From: an uncultured Collinsella sp. | Lineage (GTDB): Bacteria; Actinomycetota; Coriobacteriia; Coriobacteriales; Coriobacteriaceae | Length of the DNA: 15,505 nucleotides | Direction: 5' to 3' | Assembly: GCA_900751695.1 (NCBI GenBank) | Contig: CAADSS010000068.1 | Location: 1 to 15,505, forward strand | Part shown: positions 13,337-15,505 of the stretch, one piece after another | Layout: each line of letters starts with the position of its first letter | Position numbering within the stretch: position 1 is the first letter of the stretch | Notes under the pieces: generated by a model | Databases searched by the model: none | Seen by the model: the letters and a program-made list of their open reading frames with translations, nothing else | Told to the model about the DNA's origin: nothing | Made by a program: the position numbers and the translations under genes

Positions 13337-15322
13337 CTAGTTCTGAGAGAAGAACGGAAATTGTCGGGGATCAACCGGCGGATGCGGCATCGGGCCACCC
13401 TGGGGACTACCTTGCGAGCCGCCCTGACCGCCCATCATCTTATCGATGGCGTCCTGAACCTCGCCCTCGAACTTTTTCATTCCCTCGTGCAAACGACGCT
13501 GACCGTCCTCAGAGCGCAGCTCCTCCATCTGCTCGGGCGAAATACCCAGAAGCTCGCCCAGCACGCCCATCATCTCGTTTCGTACGCGCTCGCTCGTATC
13601 CTCGTCAGCAAAACGGCGCACCTCGGCGCGCGCCAGCGAATCGACCGTCATACGCTCCTTGCCGTTAAGCCCCAGGTCGGACCACGCGAGCATATACGGC
13701 CAGGCACGCTCGGCAAACGAACGGGCCGAGACGATCGGCGCCATCGGCAACATGCGGCGGGCAGCCTCACCCTGTCGAACGAGCATCAGCAGCAGCGAGC
13801 AGGCCTCAGGCTTGCCAGCGGCCATCGGGATGTCGTCGAAAGATCGATTGCGGTCCACGTGCGCCTCGAGCGCGCCATCGACCTCACCCGGCTCAAGCCC
13901 GCCGAGCAGCTGTGCCGCACGGTCGAGCATATCGACCGGACCGTCGAGCGTCGAGAGCGCCTGCGCCAGCACGCGCTCCATACAATCTTCCACTGCGTTG
14001 AGCGTCACGAGCTCTTGGGGCACCACGGCAGACGTGCGGTTGCGCACACGCGCCACAAACTCAAGCGTCGACAGGTACACATCGCCAAAGGGCGCAAAGT
14101 CGCCCTGGTAGCCGCCGCAAAGCGCCGGCGCCGCCAGCGCGTACTCGGTTTTGGACAGCGGGCTCAGCGCCATCGCACCTAGCTCGAGCGCCGTATCCTC
14201 CAGCATCAGGCCCAGCGTGCGCGAGCGCAGGCGCTCGGCATCGCCCGCCGACACGTCGCGATCGAGCACGCGCGCCGCATCCGGTGCATCGCGCTCGACG
14301 GTGCGAATGTGCAGACGCTCGGCGATGGCGCGGACGGCGGCACAGCGGGCAGCCTCGGCTTCTTCCTGCGCCGGCGTAAAGATACGGTTGCGCCCCAGCA
14401 CCAGGCCAATCACATTGCGCGGGCCCAGAGCGTCGACGGCCAGCGCCGCCAGCAGGGACGACGGCAAGTCACCTTCGAGTGCCACCACAGCACGCGACGC
14501 ACCGTGGGCTCGGGCGTTGTCGCGCACGGCGAGCACCAGCGCCTGCCACAGCCACTCCTCGGAACGGAACTCGGGCAGTTCGTGATCCTCCAGGGCATCG
14601 AGCATCACGCCGCGCTGAATCTCCTGAACCAGCAGGCTCTCCTCAAAGCACGGCGCCTGGGCCACCACGCGACCGCAGTCGTCGAGCACAAACGAACCGC
14701 CGGTATACACCGACTCGTCATAGGCACCGACCGGCGCCATGCAGGCAAACCACACGCTGCGCTTGGATGCGATCTTGCGGTAGGCGCCGCTGCGAACGGC
14801 AGCAATGGCGGCAGTCTCGCGGTCGGTCATGTCAAACGCGTTGAATTGGAAATACGCAATGAGGTCAACACCGGTCGGCAGCATCTCGAGTTCGCGGTCC
14901 AAGTCAAAAATCACGGCGATGCGCACGCCGTCCACGTCGAACACCGGCGGCGCCCAACGCGTGTCGTTGTTCTCGCCACGCTGCAAGGCAATGCTCGAAC
15001 GCGCCGGCACCACATGACCGTCCTTGAGCATCATGTAGTCGAGCAGCGGCTGGCCTTCAAACGAAACCGCCGCGGGCACGATGCAGATCATGTCAAGCTC
15101 CTGGATACGCTCGGCGACACCAGTCAAACCGGCAAGCACGTCGTGCTCAAAGTCGGCAGCGCCCACCAGGCCACCGGGCATGGCGCCCATAAAGAGCGGA
15201 GCCGGAACGCACAGCACGCGCGCCCCGCGCTCGCGGGCCAGACGAGCCTGGTCCTCGATGCGGCCGCAAATGCCCTCAATATCACCCAGGCGCATATCGA
15301 TCTGTGCAAGCGCGAGCTTCAT
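13337..15322 (-). CDS. NAD+ synthetase-like protein (nitrilase + NadE architecture) with degenerate active sites
   Basis: A 661-residue protein aligned by eye with glutamine-dependent NAD+ synthetases: an N-terminal nitrilase-type amidase domain (about 1-260) and an NAD-synthase domain (about 265-430), then a 230-residue region and a Gly/Pro/Gln tail. The amidase Glu-Lys-Cys triad looks lost: PEL is PAP (Ala41), the Lys region reads RSSIAL, and the Cys region reads IAVIFDLD with Asp140. The pyrophosphatase loop SGGxDSS reads EGDLPSS (283-289). Later NadE landmarks persist as variants (SPLSKTEYAL, GDFAPFGDVYLSTLEFVARVRN). It is probably not an NAD+ synthetase and may be a pseudoenzyme; the role is unknown. 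Start ATG 15322 has GGAAAGG at 8-nt spacing. It lies downstream of the superoxide-reductase gene, with a terminator between. Confidence 0.75.
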   Translation of the reverse strand: MKLALAQIDMRLGDIEGICGRIEDQARLARERGARVLCVPAPLFMGAMPGGLVGAADFEHDVLAGLTGVAERIQELDMICIVPAAVSFEGQPLLDYMMLKDGHVVPARSSIALQRGENNDTRWAPPVFDVDGVRIAVIFDLDRELEMLPTGVDLIAYFQFNAFDMTDRETAAIAAVRSGAYRKIASKRSVWFACMAPVGAYDESVYTGGSFVLDDCGRVVAQAPCFEESLLVQEIQRGVMLDALEDHELPEFRSEEWLWQALVLAVRDNARAHGASRAVVALEGDLPSSLLAALAVDALGPRNVIGLVLGRNRIFTPAQEEAEAARCAAVRAIAERLHIRTVERDAPDAARVLDRDVSAGDAERLRSRTLGLMLEDTALELGAMALSPLSKTEYALAAPALCGGYQGDFAPFGDVYLSTLEFVARVRNRTSAVVPQELVTLNAVEDCMERVLAQALSTLDGPVDMLDRAAQLLGGLEPGEVDGALEAHVDRNRSFDDIPMAAGKPEACSLLLMLVRQGEAARRMLPMAPIVSARSFAERAWPYMLAWSDLGLNGKERMTVDSLARAEVRRFADEDTSERVRNEMMGVLGELLGISPEQMEELRSEDGQRRLHEGMKKFEGEVQDAIDKMMGGQGGSQGSPQGGPMPHPPVDPRQFPFFSQN

Positions 15323-15361
15323 GGCTCAGCCCTTTCCGTCGTAAACCATCGAAATCGCAGT

Positions 15362-15394
15362 AAAAGCGCCGGCCGCATAATGCAGTCGGCGCTT
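15362..15394 (-). terminator. Rho-independent terminator after the superoxide-reductase gene
   Basis: On the minus strand AAGCGCCG pairs perfectly with CGGCGCTT; the stem extends through an A-C mismatch to CTGCA/TGCGG with a TTA loop, and TTTTA follows. It lies about 45 bp after the stop of the minus-strand gene at the window edge and before the NAD-synthetase-like gene. Confidence 0.8.
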
Positions 15395-15439
15395 GCATGT
15401 GCATATGCTAACTATGATACCCCGAGCGGGGGCGCGCTC

Positions 15440-15505
15440 CTAGAATGTCGCGGACCACAGCCCGTGCAGGTTGCAGTAGGCATAGACGGTACCGGTCTTG
15501 GAGCC
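15440..15505 (-). CDS. Desulfoferrodoxin / superoxide reductase, C-terminal fragment
   Basis: Only the last 21 residues and the TAG stop (15440-15442) are in the window. They contain YCNLHGLW, the C-terminal signature of desulfoferrodoxin and neelaredoxin, in which the Cys and His are ligands of the catalytic Fe(His)4Cys centre that reduces superoxide to peroxide without making oxygen. This fits an anaerobe. Whether the N-terminal desulforedoxin-type iron domain is present cannot be seen. Confidence 0.8.
   Translation of the reverse strand, partial: GSKTGTVYAYCNLHGLWSATF

Noticed and set aside
13298..14182. 294-residue plus-strand open frame
   Set aside because: It is antisense to the NAD-synthetase-like gene, Arg/His-rich, and lacks a ribosome binding site.

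Overview
The window looks like chromosomal DNA from a high-GC Gram-positive of the class Coriobacteriia, most probably Collinsella or a close relative. This rests on high GC, clear Shine-Dalgarno sites, an actinobacterial ruvC-ruvA-ruvB order with an actinobacterial-type SOS box, an LPxTG-like surface protein, and a desulfoferrodoxin typical of anaerobes. It is inference from gene content, not a database match.

Left part (1-5151), accessory in character. A secreted, wall-anchored phosphatidylinositol-specific phospholipase C (5' end outside the window) ends at a strong terminator. A small PH-like gene on the minus strand follows. Then come two plus-strand genes in likely operon: a YhcG/DUF1016 PDDEXK nuclease and an ADP-ribosylglycohydrolase. 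The glycohydrolase is cut short by a TGA exactly where a conserved Trp should be, and recognisable C-terminal sequence continues in frame past it. About 350 bp without a gene then hold a possible tRNA 3'-end remnant and a strong hairpin terminator.

Middle part (5152-10741). A two-zinc-ribbon protein (minus) is divergent from a Mn-type cation diffusion facilitator (plus). The facilitator converges on a single-pass membrane protein with a Pro/Gln/Tyr-rich N-terminal tail and C-terminal heptad repeats. Next is formate-tetrahydrofolate ligase (fhs), with its own promoter and terminator, feeding one-carbon metabolism.

Right part (10886-15505). The ruvC-ruvA-ruvB Holliday-junction operon has overlapping genes and a GAAC-N4-GTTC LexA-type operator at its promoter. 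Behind that promoter lies a 98-bp element with perfect 15-bp inverted arms and smaller hairpins inside. It is followed by a 661-residue protein with the architecture of glutamine-dependent NAD+ synthetase in which both catalytic centres appear lost. The window ends in the C-terminus of a desulfoferrodoxin/superoxide reductase.

The most unusual items are the doubly degenerate NAD-synthetase-like protein, the TGA-interrupted ADP-ribosylglycohydrolase, and the 98-bp inverted-repeat element. No CRISPR array, intact tRNA, rRNA, integrase or insertion sequence was seen.
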